A stretch of 64,000 nucleotides of DNA from Cristatella mucedo (GCA_009760855.2 WPIO01000012.1:4546001-4610000); one strand, 5' to 3'. Positions 33,405 through 45,997 are shown, counted from the stretch's first letter. The notes: generated by a model from the letters alone, not told the origin. Numbers and translations are program-made.

Positions 33405-35193
33405 ATGCACAATCCAAAAGTGCTGATGTCGACAATAAACCATCTCCTCAACCGTTCCCAGATTAGCTCCTTACCTGATGATCCTAATGATGATCTAGCC
33501 GATCGCTTCTCTCGATTCTTTGTGCAGAAGATAGAAAAGATCAGGGAATCCATCCCTGCGATGACAAACTCCCCACTAGAATGCTGTTCCTCGGTTCCTG
33601 GCTGCACCTCAATGTCTGCATTTGAGCAGGTCACTAGTGATCTAGTCCTAAAGTTCGTATCTCAATCAAAGAAGACAACAAGTCCTCTGGACCCTATTCC
33701 CACTGTCCTGCTCCTACGTTGCATTGATCTGCTGCTGCCATGCATAACTAACATAATTAATATGTCATTAGCCTCAGGTCATGTCCCAGCAACTTTCAAA
33801 AAAACTGTAGTCAGGCCACTTCTCAAGAAAGCTACACTTGACCAAGAGAACTTGAGCAACTACCGCCCAGTTTCCTTTCTACTGTTCCTAAGAAAGCTAC
33901 TGGAACGGGTCGTGCGGACCAGCTGAACTCATATATTGAAACTTCAAACCTTGCTAGTTAGTTTCAGCCTGGCTTTACAGGTAATCCTTCAACGGAGTCA
34001 GCATCGCTTAGGGTATACAACGACCTACTTAGGAATGCAGACATGGGTAGAGTGTCTCTGCTTGTTTAGCTTGATCTTTCGGCAGCTTTTGATGCTATCG
34101 ATCCCAAACTTCTTCTAGAGTGCCTCTCATCTCGCCTGGGAATCAATGGCACTTCTCTGCAGTGGTTTAGGTCCTATCTCAGTGGGAGACTCCAGATTAT
34201 TGCCATGAATTGACAAAGATCATCTGAAGTACCTCTGAAATATGGAGTACCTCAGGGCTCAATGCTAAGTCCGGTTCTTTTCACGGTTTATACTCTGCCT
34301 CTTGCTGATGTGATTGCCAAGCACAATCTAGGCTTTCACTTCTATGCGGATGACACTCAGTTGTACCTTTGCTTTGATCCCTCCCAGCTTTCGAGCACCT
34401 CAAAATCTCTAAACTCACTAGCTGCATGCATTGATGACATCCGCACCTGGATGGAAGCAAATTTTCTAAAACTTAACGATGATAAAACTAACTTACTAGT
34501 TATGGGCAAACCCAGTGTGATCCAGAGATTGGAAAGGCCGACCCTCAAAATTGGCTCTGCCAGCATATCTCCTGTCGAATCAGCTCGGAATCTAGGTGTC
34601 ATATTCCAAAGACGACCATATCAGCTCCACAGTCGAATCCGCCTATTTTCAGCTTCCTAACATTGCTAAAATTCGGGCTTGTTTAGATAAAGATACCACG
34701 TCCAAGTTAGTTCATGCATTCGTGACATCCCGTCTCGACTTCTGCAACTCACTGCTTACTGGCCTACCAGCATGTGCGATCAGGCGATTGCAGCTTGTGC
34801 AAAACTGTGCAGCTAGGCTTGTCTGTCGTGAGCGTCGCAGTTGCCACATAACTCCACTTCTCGCCGACCTGCACTGGCTACCAGTCAAGCAACGGATTGA
34901 CTTCAAGGGTTTTGTCGCTCACTTTTAGGTCCCTTCATTCTATGGCTCCAGCCTATCTGTCAGATATACTACCCCATCAGGCCAAGCATCGTACCACCCG
35001 CTTTTCGGAATCCAACAGTCTAGAAATACCTCATACAAACCTTAAATCCTTTGGAGACCGTGCATTTAGTTCATATGCTCCCAAAGCCTGGAACTCTCTC
35101 CCGACCTGCGTCAGAACATCCCCTGACCTGACCACATTTAAAAGGAACCTAAAAACACACCTATTTAGGACATCATTCAGTGGGTCCCTGTGA
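33405..35193 (+). pseudogene. LINE-A reverse transcriptase, broken
   Basis: Successive frames 33405-33926, 33936-34118, 34262-34660, 34596-34928 and 34897-35193 together cover the RT. They include [36 protein letters not shown] (palm A), KYGVPQGS-like YGVPQGSML (B), HNLGFHFYADDTQLYLCF (C, with the YADD catalytic pair), then NLGVIFQ and the conserved C-terminal SRLDFCNSLLTGLP, LADLHWLPVKQRIDF and [20 protein letters not shown]. Breaks are listed under the element entry. It is non-functional as it stands. Confidence 0.9.
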
Positions 35194-35407
35194 TTCGTCA
35201 TTGATGTGCTTATGCGTGCTGACACTGTGCATGCTGCCACTAACCACATTTGCATGCTGACCCTGTGCATGTCACCCCTAACCATATTATTCATCTCGTT
35301 TGTTTTTCAAGCATGATTTTACTTACCATTCAATTGCATTTCACTTTACAGCAAATGTAAAGCACCTAGAGAGAGATTGAGTTCTCTGAGGGCGCTTTAT
35401 CAAGTGA

Positions 35408-35439
<32 letters not shown>

Positions 35440-35440
35440 G

Positions 35441-36429
35441 TGAATGAATTACACAAATATATTAGTTGAGGCTCAGCATATTGTTTTGCAAGGAGTGCTG
35501 CTCTCCTGTTATCTGATAGTCCGCCAGCGAAGATACTTGTCTGGCTCGTGCACACTATCGTGTCTTGCTACGTATTATTGGAAACTATTTAGCCATATCG
35601 CATCAGTCTCCATTATTTCACCTGAAAGCTTTGTCTTCACAAGGCTGACATGGGCTAACTGTCATTTTGATTGATCATTTATTCGAAAATTCTACAGGGC
35701 ATTTTTTAGCAACAGTAGTATTCCGTATGAAATATTTATATCCCCTCTTCTTTCTTTATGTAACTAATCTTTTCTATTTAAAAATTGTTCTGTCTTCAAG
35801 CTTGATTCGATGACTGTATTTATTTGTCTTGGTATCTACGCCCGGCTGCACTTTTGGACAAGTTTTGAAGGGCATAGCAATTCACATTTGTATGAAGGTG
35901 TCTTAGATGAGTGTGGGTGCTTGAGATAGTGTGTGTTTTTGTAGGTTTGGGTATATGCATGTGTTTCTTTGCACGTGTTTGTGTGTATGTGTGTTTGTCT
36001 AGTGTGTGTGCAATCATTTGCACAAGTCAAAGTCTACTGTGACTCCTGGAAGCCGTGTAGTCAACGAGGTTACTAAGCAGCATATATTTTTAAGTTGACA
36101 AAAACTTAAATACCTGGTCAGTTTAGCGTTGGCTAGAAAACCCTTTTTTAATCACATACAATGAATTAGAAGTTAGAATATTCGAATAACCGAAGATGAG
36201 CAGCTGAAATTACTACGAACTAAGCAGCATGAACACAGTTTGTGCATGGTGAGTCAACGAGCTAGCAATGTGGCTGCTGAACGAAATGAAAAGTTGATAA
36301 AACACATTACCATTAAAATAATTCAAAAATTAGATAAATTATTTGTACATTGTCTTGGTATGAGTCGAGGCTGGCAGGGTCGACACTGCTATAGAGCGAA
36401 ATCCAGGCGTGACCAAGCATTGTAGTAAG
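35441..36429. other. Unrecognised sequence with a TG-rich stretch
   Basis: Low-complexity (TG)-rich DNA at about 35910-36015 (gtgtttgtgtgtatgtgtg). No gene is supported. Confidence 0.45.
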
Positions 36430-38140
36430 CGTTGTGCATATTCCTGACTGCCTAGCAATACGCTTAGAGCTAGAGCTCCTAAGCACAGCTGTCGTAAAGT
36501 TCGAAACTGGCAAATTGCAACAGTGCTTACCAACCTGCACTGGCTGCCTTTTGAGCAGTACATCAATTTCAATACTAAGTCACTCAACTTTAGGTCCGTC
36601 CATTCTCCGGTCTGGCTAATGTTTACATCAGGTATGCAGAAGCACAGTCAACAGTCTGTAGACGCACTTCCGGTCTTCTGACTTGAGTCAATTAGTTGTG
36701 CCCCAAACTGAGCAAGGATAATGCAGCAATAAAAGCAGTGATAGCTTGATGAGTCAATGAGATCCAATGCATGGGACATGTGAATGTGCCACGGCACCAG
36801 CACTACCTGTAGCCCGGAGACTTCCTTGGGAACTCTGTGCACTGTTATGACACAAATGTGCAGTCGCACTGTCAATATATACTCTTCCTATTGCCGCAGT
36901 AATTGCCAAGCTCAATTTAGGCTTTATGCACATTACACACCGCAGTACCTACGCTTTTATTTTACCAGGCCTTGAAGAGCCCGTCAGAATCTCTCAACTC
37001 CCTTGCTGAACGTATTACTGACATGTTTGCACTTGGATGGCAGCAAACTTTCTGAAATTGAATGACGATTAAAACAACTTACTAATTATAGGACAATCTA
37101 GTGTGACTCAAAAATAGGAAAACCTATATTTCAAAATCGGCTCTTACAGAATATCTCGTGTGGCTTACGAGCACAATTTAAATGTCCAGTTCCGAATGGA
37201 ACCTTTCTACAGACGACCAAATCAGTTCCACAGTCAAAACTGTCTTCTTGCTGCAACTTGACCTTGCCGAAACTCACGCCTGCTTAAACAGGGATACCAC
37301 GTCTAAGCATGTCCATCCATTTGTGACATCCCATCTCGACTTCTATAACTTAGTAGCCCTCGCTCTTCCAGCCTATGCAATATGGCGCTCACAGATGGTG
37401 CAAAACTCTGTAGCCAGGTGTCCGCGAGTGTCACAGCATGTGAGTGTATGTGTGAGTGTCACAGAAGTTGCCTCATCACCACTTCTCGCCGACATGCACT
37501 GGCTCATAATCAAACAGCGTATTGACTTCAAGGTTTTGTCACTCGCTTTTTTTTGGCTCCAGAAAACCTACCAGAATGACTTCCCAACATGGCTAGACAT
37601 CGTATCGCCTGATTTTCTCACTCAAATAGCTTAGCTTTGCCTCAAACTAACCTCAAATCCCCATGGAGACCGTTATCTGAGACAACATGCCACAGCATCC
37701 TTAGAGACCCCACGAGAGCTTAGTCTACCGAATCAGCCACCGGTGGTGAAGGGGTGGACAATGGCTCTGGGCAGATCACTCAGCAGACAGGCTCAAATCC
37801 ACGCATCGGCAGCATCTGTGAAGGACAACCATATATAGCAAACTGCCACTTGCTGTCAGGCCCATTAGGAATAACAATGACTCAACGGTACAAAACAATA
37901 CAATCATGAAATGTATGGGCAGCCGAAGAGTACAGAGGGGAAAGGAGGGCTAGATATCTAGATGACGGCAGCCGTCTAGAGGGTGCAGACTGGACTTGGC
38001 AGGCCTTGTTTTCTGAATACGGAATAAATGCTTGGTTTGGGAGCCATGACGTGATAGGTTGTACAAACGGCTGTTAAAGGTGCCTGAGATCATGCTTTGC
38101 TCCTAAAGCTTGGAACTTAACACCGGTTGACATCAAGCCA
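36430..38140 (+). mobile_element. Decayed LINE-A fragments
   Basis: 36500-36610 matches the HWLP...F....SLTF C-terminal block. 36880-37175 matches the YTLP.A.VIAK, thumb and QRLERPTLKIGS region. 37180-37660 continues with DDQISSTV, HPFVTSHLDFYNL and LLADMHWLIIKQRIDFKVLS. 37420-37470 has a small tgtgag-rich insertion. 38095-38160 may be the WN..P.....TP..FK block. At least two old copies are present. Confidence 0.7.
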
Positions 38141-38816
38141 ACTCCTCATCGTGCAAAGTTAATAAGGAGCTAAAAATACGTACACCATAAAACCTTTGCT
38201 CTGCCTGAGGGAATGTTTCTTGTGTTTGCTGCATGCTATGAATCTGCTCCCCTTGAGTAGGACCGAGAGTGATGATATTTTGTATAGCGGACCAATGGGC
38301 TTGTCTTTTTTCTTGCTTGCTTCGCTTATCTGTGCATGACAGGGTGCATGTTACTTGCAGAGTCCTAATAATCAGCGGCCGGGAATGTCTTCTTCAGAGT
38401 GTTGACATGCTTGTCTAAGCACGGCAATTGCCTTTTTTCATGCTGCCATAAGAACGATAAGTTGCTTTTATTAAATATTTCCAATTGATTCTTTTGAACT
38501 GTGTTATAAAGCATTTTAGTTGGGAATAATTTTTAGTATAGCCCTATCTAAACAATCTGTTCCTATTTGTATTACTACTAGTTTTATCAATAAAGGAAGG
38601 TCAAGTGCAGTAGCCTGCGAGTATGACCTTTGAGCGTGGAAACTGACTTTGCGTTTCAATTCTCGAGACGAATCTCGAGGCGGTATGGCATGGAGGCGGC
38701 ACATGTGCTCGATGAGCACCGTGACGAAAAGGGCGACATCTGAGCTGTTGGCCGGCGCCTCGGGGGGGGGGGATGACAGAAGAAACAGCTGGAAAAGCAC
38801 ATGAACTCTCCATACA

Positions 38817-39062
38817 TTAGCAGCCGATGTTTGCCTTTTTATTAGTGCGGATTCCGACCAGCATGAAGGGCAGCGCCTTTCGCCATGAATGTGGTGGGCT
38901 ACTTGCCATAAGTGTTGCCTTGAGCTGTCGGTGCAGGTGCTCAACCATGCTGTTAGAGGCCGGGTGATAAGCGGTTGTGCGCGTGTGCCGTATTCTCACG
39001 GCTTTCATGAGCTCAAACCACAGAAACGACTGGAATTGTCTTTCGAGGTCGGAAGTCAACAA
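38817..39062 (-). pseudogene. Gypsy integrase core fragment
   Basis: An 81-residue frame contains SDLERQFQSFLWFELMKAV, RTTAYHPASNSMVEHLHRQL and LPFMLVGIRT. This is the DxxxQF and YHPxxNxMVExxHxxLK pattern of Ty3/Gypsy integrases, with the catalytic-type Glu in MVEH. Upstream coding continues in another frame. Confidence 0.85.
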
Positions 39063-39439
39063 CGCCTAGATACTTTAGACATCCAACCTTAGACGAATGC
39101 TTGTGTAACAGTATGTTGGACACGGAAATTTCGGTCAGAGGAAAAGCTTTAGGCCAGCGTGTGAAACAGTCGGCAACCCCAAGTATTTAGTGCTGTCAGA
39201 GTTGGGTATCGGCTCGACGAGGTCGACGTGAACATGAATGAATCAAAGCACAGTGCTGAAGTCATCACCAGCACGTTTGCACATTCTTTGAGTATCCGAA
39301 TGCGTTTGTGGCATGGAACTAATTACTGAGGACTAGTGTCAACTCCTTGGCATGGGATGCAGGTTCGGGCCCTAGAGCGAACGCTGGAATTCATATTAGA
39401 CCACACAAGTAGCATAGCTTGCATTCCGGGGTGTTGGAA

Positions 39440-39780
39440 CAGGTACAGTTTGTCTAAGATTCCTCAACGGGAGGCGGCAAGCACTTGCAGCCGAGTTCCA
39501 GGGGCCAAAGGCTAGTTCCCGCCCAACTCTGCTACAACCCGGCCATGCTGTTGCTCGCCATGTCGTTGAGCTAGAGTAAGACTAGCAGCCGTCAGGTTAA
39601 ACTTTTTTATATTAACCCATGCGCCAACAACAGGGGAACTTAATAAGTCTATAGTGAAGGTCCAAAACAAAGTACACTATAGGGGCGAAAGACAATCCAG
39701 CAAGAGCTAACACACAGTGAGCACCGAGAAAGCCCGAATTTTCACAAAGAAGCTTATATTTTGGTTCGCAAGGTAAATAG
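39440..39780 (-). mobile_element. LTR-like block inside the Gypsy relic
   Basis: Shares cccctatag, cccctgttgttggcg, a TATA-like ttaatataaa and an agctcaac block in the same order with 2830-3570 (minus-strand sense). It separates RNase H from integrase, where no LTR belongs, so it is either a nested LTR or a rearrangement. Confidence 0.5.
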
Positions 39781-39794
39781 CAAAAAGCTTTCAA

Positions 39795-40133
39795 TCAAAA
39801 GTCGAGTAGCAAGATTCCGTGGGTGAAAGTGTTCGAGAGAAAAACCAATGGTTTCCTCGAACTGTCCATTAGCTGTTGCAGAGCACTTGCCGATCGAGGT
39901 GTCCGAGGCGTCAGTCGAGATGGAAATCTGTTCGTCGTGTGCTGGATGGCCGAGAAGTGTGACTTGGTCAACCCAAATTCGCTGTGCTCGATGGCTTCGG
40001 CCTTCTTGTGCGACCTCTTGATGTCGGCGTCGGCTTTTGGGCCGGTCGGGAGTAGTGCATCGACCACTGCCAGCAAGCTAGCACAGGTCGGGACGAATTG
40101 GTTGTAAAATTGACCACGTCCAGAAAGCAACAC
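39795..40133 (-). pseudogene. Gypsy RT/RNase H junction fragment
   Basis: The frame starts GRGQFYNQFVPTCASLLAVV, matching the (G)..NFYRRF.P..A.....L segment after the RT, and ends SRKPLVFLSNTFTHGILLLD, like the QPLAFFS....  A...YSTFDRELLA segment of RNase H. Confidence 0.65.
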
Positions 40134-40759
40134 CGTTTCCGTGCTGTATTGGGTCGAGGTAAAGAAACGCTTGACCCAACCTTCGATACCTGTGGTCGGA
40201 GGTCGTCCGAGGATACACGGTGTCCCAGGTAATCAAGTGATGGAACACCGAGGACTCACTTAGATGGGTTGATGATTACCCCGTATTCAACGAGGCGACG
40301 GAAGATTGCGTCCAGTTTCGTTGCATGCTTGGCTTTGCTGACGAACACAATTAAAATATTTCCAGAAACTGAAAACAGAAAGTAAGTTCACGGGTAACCT
40401 GGTTCATGAAACGTTGAAAAGTCTGGGCCGCATTCCTGAGGCAGAAACTCATTCAATTGAATTGAAACAGCTCCAACGGCGTGGTTATTTTGGTTTCAGG
40501 GACATCGGTATGAATGGGTTTGTGATAATACAGCCGCACGAGATTAATTTTAGAGAAGTCCGCCTTGCTGTGTAGAGCAGATTTGAAATCGTTTAGCCGT
40601 GGTACAGGGTAACAGTCCTGCTTGGAGATGCATTACAGAGCCCACGATACGGACAGGGCTGGCTTGCTCTCTCGACGGCTCTATTATTCCCAGCTGCAGC
40701 ATATGCTTAACTTCAGCCCGAAATGCTCATGGGCTGTCCGGAGCCTAAAAATTAAATCG

Positions 40760-41095
40760 CTTTTTCCTTTGCAGTGATCATAAAGCAAATAGAAAGGGAT
40801 TAAGTTCTTTGAGGGTGCTTTATCAGGTGCATTATTACTGTTATTATAATTTTTTGTGGGCATGACAGAAAGAATGAAGGGACCTAAGAATGAGTGACAA
40901 AATCTTGAAGTCGATGGTTCGCTTGGCTGCTAGCTAGTGCAGGTCGGCGAGAAGTGGTGTGATGTGGCAACTGCGACTCTCACGACAGACATGACTAGCT
41001 GCAGAGTGTTGCACCAGATGTAAGCGCCTGATTGAGCAAGGTGGTAGACCAGCAAGCAGTGAGTTACAGAAATGAAAACGGGATGTCACCAATGC
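40760..41095. mobile_element. Two LINE-A fragments in opposite orientation
   Basis: 40770-40855 is a plus-strand 3' terminal fragment (gattaagttctttgagggtg) with a short ATT tail. 40862-41095 is a minus-strand C-terminal fragment (aagtcgatggttcgcttggc; gtgcaggtcggcgagaagtg). Confidence 0.75.
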
Positions 41096-42437
41096 AAGCT
41101 CAATCTTCATAAATGGTTTTCTATGGTGTTATTTGTGTACGGAAATGTTCAACTAATAACTATAATCAAACAATCCATGCCCTGAAGTTTACATCATGTA
41201 AGGAGTCAGTACACAGTCACGTTGCAACACTCCAGGGTTTCGCGAAGACATTAAATAATATAATTACTGTCGATATGAATTGTATAGTTTTGAATACAAC
41301 AATGTAAGAGCAAACTCTCCATGTGACAAACGTAAAAATCCTGCTGGATAAGTACCAGCAAAGATTTGATTATTTGTATGGTATCATTCGTAGATGTTTA
41401 GCTAAAAACGCACAACTATGCAGTTAAAGAAACTGATTAGTAGGAACCTTAGGAAATAGCATACGCCAATGTATACCGACGCAACCACTCAAAACACTCA
41501 GGAAAAAGATATGTTCCTTAAAATGCAGGTTAAGCTGTGCAGAGTTAAGTCATTTTCTACAGGGACGTGAGTAGTGCCCACTCCGCAGCAGTGGAGTTCG
41601 ACTTCGTGGCTTTCGGCGTATTTAAATTAAAAGGCACCCGATTGCAGAGTGCATTACTGGCACTGATTTCAATAGTACGTAGAGGCATCATGCTATTCCG
41701 GTTAAACTCAAATCATATCAAGAGTGCACGTCAGTGGACTCCTTGAAAAACTTTGTTTTCTAATGCTGCAAAAAATGTATTTTTTTTAGCTTACCTAGCC
41801 TTCTAGCTTTTCTTGAAGTGCAGTTTAAAATCAAAATAGCATAAGTGTTATAAGATCATATAAATTTGATTCACTTTTATATATTCCTCTTAAAAGTGCA
41901 GCAGCGTTTGTCGCTCGTTGATCAAAGCAGTTAACATAGGTTCAGGTATAACTACAGATGTGCTGAACAATAAATCTTAATATTCACGAAACAATTGTTT
42001 CGCCACGCCTCCAAACTCATACGCGACTGTTTACGAATGCAAACTTGTGCAATAGATTTAAGATTGCGAAGCAAGGGTGCAGGTATAAACCTGTTACTTC
42101 ACTTTAGACGATACGTTTTCATTTTCTTCACTTGACAACATTTTTTGGGGAGCGTAATATTATGTAAATGCAGCTGAAGTTTCATCAACGACTTTGGCGC
42201 ACGGGTTTTGTGGGCCAAAAAATAATTGAATAATTTTGAATTGATCTTGAAGCTAGCCGCACAGTGAACCTTTTGTACGGTTATACGTACAGGCTGTTTA
42301 ATTGCCTCGGTGAGTGATTTATGCACAGCAAGGGACCATTTTGTATTATTTGCTGCATGTATGTGGAGTTCTGCTGAGGCTCATTTGTGGCTATAGATAT
42401 AAGAGCTAAGGCTGTATCTACAGACGGAGATACATAA
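41096..42437. other. Unrecognised sequence downstream of the SET gene
   Basis: No supported exon or repeat was seen. It may contain the SET gene 3' UTR. Confidence 0.4.
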
Positions 42438-42809
42438 CATTACGACGGATCTTTGTGGTTCCATGCAGACAAGTATGTTAACACTTCTACCGTGATTATA
42501 GCTCTGTCACACGTGCAAGCAAATATGGGCAAACCGTACAAATGCGGCCCAACGGTGGCACACGGCAATTTCAATTGTGCTTTCACATTTAGGAATACGC
42601 TATGCGTCCTTAGAGAATTGTGTACCTTACGATCAGAGCCTCCATACTGGGCAGCTGAGCTGGTCTCCAAAATTGAACCGCACACACATAGCATGAATTG
42701 GGAGCTCAATGTGTCTGCACAGGGTGACTTAGTTTTGCACACTTACCGAATTGTCGACCGTTCGAATTTCAGCATTACCGATCAGTTGTTAGCATCTAGG
42801 TTTTCATGA
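42438..42809 (+). CDS. Uncharacterised open frame overlapping the SET gene 3' end
   Basis: The frame is open from 42438; the first ATG is at about 42525. About 118 residues of ordinary composition include KPYKCGPTVAHGNFNCAFTF and PPYWAAELVSKIEPHTHS. I recognise no family. The last 14 bases overlap the final SET exon on the opposite strand. A 100-codon frame also exists on the minus strand here, so coding sense is uncertain. Confidence 0.2.
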   Translation, partial: HYDGSLWFHADKYVNTSTVIIALSHVQANMGKPYKCGPTVAHGNFNCAFTFRNTLCVLRELCTLRSEPPYWAAELVSKIEPHTHSMNWELNVSAQGDLVLHTYRIVDRSNFSITDQLLASRFS

Positions 42810-42871
42810 AGCACTTTTCGGAGCCACAATTGCAAGCTGTTAGTAAGCTTCTTCCTTTACAGTAATCGAGG
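42796..42871 (-). CDS. SET gene exon 8: post-SET domain
   Basis: The acceptor ttctccttgtag is preceded by a long pyrimidine tract. One base completes Ser, then [20 protein letters not shown], four more residues and TAG. CxCx4C is the post-SET zinc motif. The DY is the conserved DY of the SET C-terminus. Confidence 0.85.
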
Positions 42872-45800
42872 CTACAAGGAGAAGACAATTGCTGAGTTGG
42901 TAGCTCTTCCCTACGGAACTCCGTATTCGATCTGCTTTGATAAGTCGCATGTTGGATTATACAATGATGGAGAATTTGAGTAGTCAACCATGTCATCTGA
43001 CTCTAACAATAATACAATTACGTAGTTTATCTTCTTCGTACCACTTACGAGAAGTCAAATCAACCCAAAACTGCTATACAAATTCAGTTGAGTGAGAGAA
43101 GCTAGGGTGAATTCACGTTTTTCTTCGCTATACTCGAGACTTCTTACACGAGCCAATCCTGCCTTAGCCAAATAACAGCTTGGGCTTTTTTTGAAGTAGG
43201 CTTATATAGGTAGTTAAATGAAAACAAAAAATAATTATTAATGGGAACACAAGTTGATAACGTGATATTTACCTTAATTGTTCTCCATTTTTAATGGTTC
43301 TGTTGGCAAAGATGGCCATTCTTGGGCAGCCTTCTCTCGGATGATCACCCACAGCTCGTATAGCCCGCAGGTTGGGATTGCAGCTGTGATTAATGAACCG
43401 CGATACATTGCCTTCTGACGTGGCATCAATGCAAATATCCAAATCCTTAAAAAATGTACAAGCTTTACAATTTACCACCAAGCATTAATGCCCATTTTTT
43501 CAGATAGTTTCCACATGTCAGCTGCACTGACCTCTTTCCATTCGAAAATGTAGGTGCCAGGTAATTCTGCCGTCTCAGTGCACGTCCTCAAAATGCCTGC
43601 ATACTCGCAGACAAATGATCCTACAGGAATTTCCTCCATGGCTCGCACACCCCAACCACAATCGCTTGTCTTATACAACTGGAGAGAGTATCTAAAACCG
43701 CGGTCAAAGCGACGGCTTAAAGGTGGGCATATGTTGCTCTTGCTCAAATCACCATGCCACAATGAAAGGTACACCAGCTAAAACATCAAGAATTTTCCAT
43801 TTTAGCTTGTGCATTCCAGTATTTAACTCCAAATGTTTATTACGATACTTCAGCTGCAGGGTTCACGACAATTAGGGCAGCTAGCTGCCCGCGATCTTAC
43901 CTCAGTCCTTTCTGGATGACACGATTGTGACAGGTCTCCGAACAGGAGCAGTTTCTCGAGCACTCGGTGATGAGTATACGACCGTCATTGTGAGCCCGCC
44001 GAATGAGGCCCCTCTGAAAAATTTTCGTCAACAAATCGCTACAGCAGTACTAAAGAATAGCCAAGTTCAAGAAAAACCGCAACCAAATGGGCTCTTACCG
44101 GGACCTCAGTAAAGTGCCAAGAGAAATATTGGATCTCTTGGGACTGGATATACAAAAATGCTACTGTCATAGCAATGTTATTCCAGTCTACTGTGCTTTT
44201 AAGAATAGGCTGAGGTAGGCAAATGGCAAATCTTACCGACGGAGTATTTCCATCTTTGGAGAGAGACTATAGCTAGGGTACATTTGAAAGGCAGAACTGT
44301 TATATTTATTAGTAGAGCATTATATTATCCGATAATCTTATACTCTGATTCGTAATAAGTGCCATCGCACGAAACAAATATACGTTTTAAGCCAGGTAAA
44401 CCCTGCATTTAAGACCATGCCCATTACCAACGATTAGCGAGTGTAAGGAAAGTGAAAAAGGAAGTGTATAAGTATCTGGATTACTGTTAAAACTAAATAA
44501 ATTGCCAAACTGCATTACTGAACAAGCCATTTAGTGATCAAACTCACTGAGCCAATCTGAATAAAAGGCGGGGACTCACTTTGGTCCTGAATTTTGACTA
44601 GCTTAGTGACCTTTACAAGCCAAATGACCTCGGCCGGCCATTTCCTTGTTTAACTTCAAAGACAAGATGCTGTCATATAGACAATAATTAAAGCAATTGT
44701 GACAACATCGCGTGCAATTTATTTTTGAAGGTAAACAGTACAGGCACCCTTATACTTGCAGTAAAAAGTGTCCACAACGATCCACTGACGGAAAGACCGT
44801 CGCTCTGAGACAAACTAGCAGCGTCAGGCTATTCGTTTTTAATTCAACCGTCACTGAGAAATAATCCTCAAAGAAGTTGCCTGCGTAATCATCTTAACGC
44901 ACCAATCAAGGCCAGCATGCAATGTCTAAAGATCTCTAAAAAGTAACATACTAAACCTGAGATGAATAACTGGTTAAGTTATCTAGCAGCCTTAGCAGAG
45001 TAGATGAAATCACGGGTATACCAAAGTCTGGTCGTCACTGTTTCCTAATTTTCTTCACCGTTCAACTATAAATTTCCATTTTGAGAATCCATTTCGCGTC
45101 TATATTCACAAATGAATAAACTACTTCTCTTATTTCTGGCACGATACTCATCATAACTTCACTGCCTTAGCACTACTACATTTGTCGCAACGGGCAGAAC
45201 GCGGAGGTAGGTGACTTGCCTTTGTGAACCGGAGCCACTCACTTACTCAAGGACAGGGATTCAAGTTCAGCATAAATGCTATTCTCGTTCCGCTGCTGCA
45301 TCTACGCCATACAGTTGCTTTGTAATGAGGAACCGGACAGGATACCAAACTTGAAATAAAACGGAAAGATTTTCTATGCCTAACAGCACTTTCCAGCTTC
45401 CTAGTGGTTGAGCTGCACGACAGCACTCTGCAACAAGCCGCTCATTTGAACCGGTAAATGGCATTTACTGCACATTATCGGTACTACAGAAATTATTTCA
45501 GTGGCTTTGACATGTTCAAGCGATTTAATATCTCATTTCGAAAACATAATAAAAGTGTTCTCGAGATTATGGATCACATTTTTCTTTTAAACTGATAATT
45601 ATAATCACGAGCAATCATTCTTTAAGTATGCTGCCTTTCAGCGTCCGGATTTCTGCATTTGCGTTTGAAAGGTGATGGGTTATAAGATTCCCTGTCAAGT
45701 TTTTTCAATAAATATTTAATAATAATCAAAAGTAATGGTTGATATTGAGAAGTAACATGAAGTCCTTCAAATTACCTGATTCAGCGAACTCATTTTTATA

Positions 45801-45916
45801 GGCAGCAGGAGAGCCTTAACGGCTAACCCACAGCTTGCAGATAGCAATAACGGGTCGCGAACTGCAAGCTCAAAAAACTACTTCGTTCATGGGGAGCAAG
45901 TGATTTACCTCTTGAG

Positions 45917-45997
<81 letters not shown>

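Larger units (their letters stand above)
32150..35440 (+). mobile_element. LINE-A, most complete copy
   Basis: About 3.3 kb with the whole order visible: endonuclease, linker, RT fingers/palm, thumb and C-terminal region, 3' UTR with stem-loop (35359-35400) and (ATT)n tail (35410-35438). Few lesions are present: TGA at 32964 and 33300, a one-base deletion near 33912, TAG at 33959 and 34067, and a short deletion near 34610. LINE-A belongs to the L2/CR1 group by its [13 protein letters not shown] and FYADDTQL boxes and simple-repeat tail. I judge the copy recently inactivated. Confidence 0.9.
38590..40740 (-). mobile_element. Ty3/Gypsy LTR retrotransposon pol relic
   Basis: Minus-strand order: RT (FRAEVKHMLQLGIIEPSRE near 40715; YGVIINPSK and LDYLGHRVSSDDL near 40290-40200), RNase H start (about 40130-39790), an interposed LTR-like block, integrase zinc-binding segment (QHPGMQAML, CIPCQ near 39440-39340), then the integrase core (38817-39062). 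Frames are broken throughout. It lies between decayed LINE-A copies. Confidence 0.8.

Noticed and set aside
44200-44280. Candidate SET exon ending CCGTCG|gtaagattt
   Set aside because: Upstream frame hits a stop and has no cysteines. The true pre-SET exon was found at 46117-46194.
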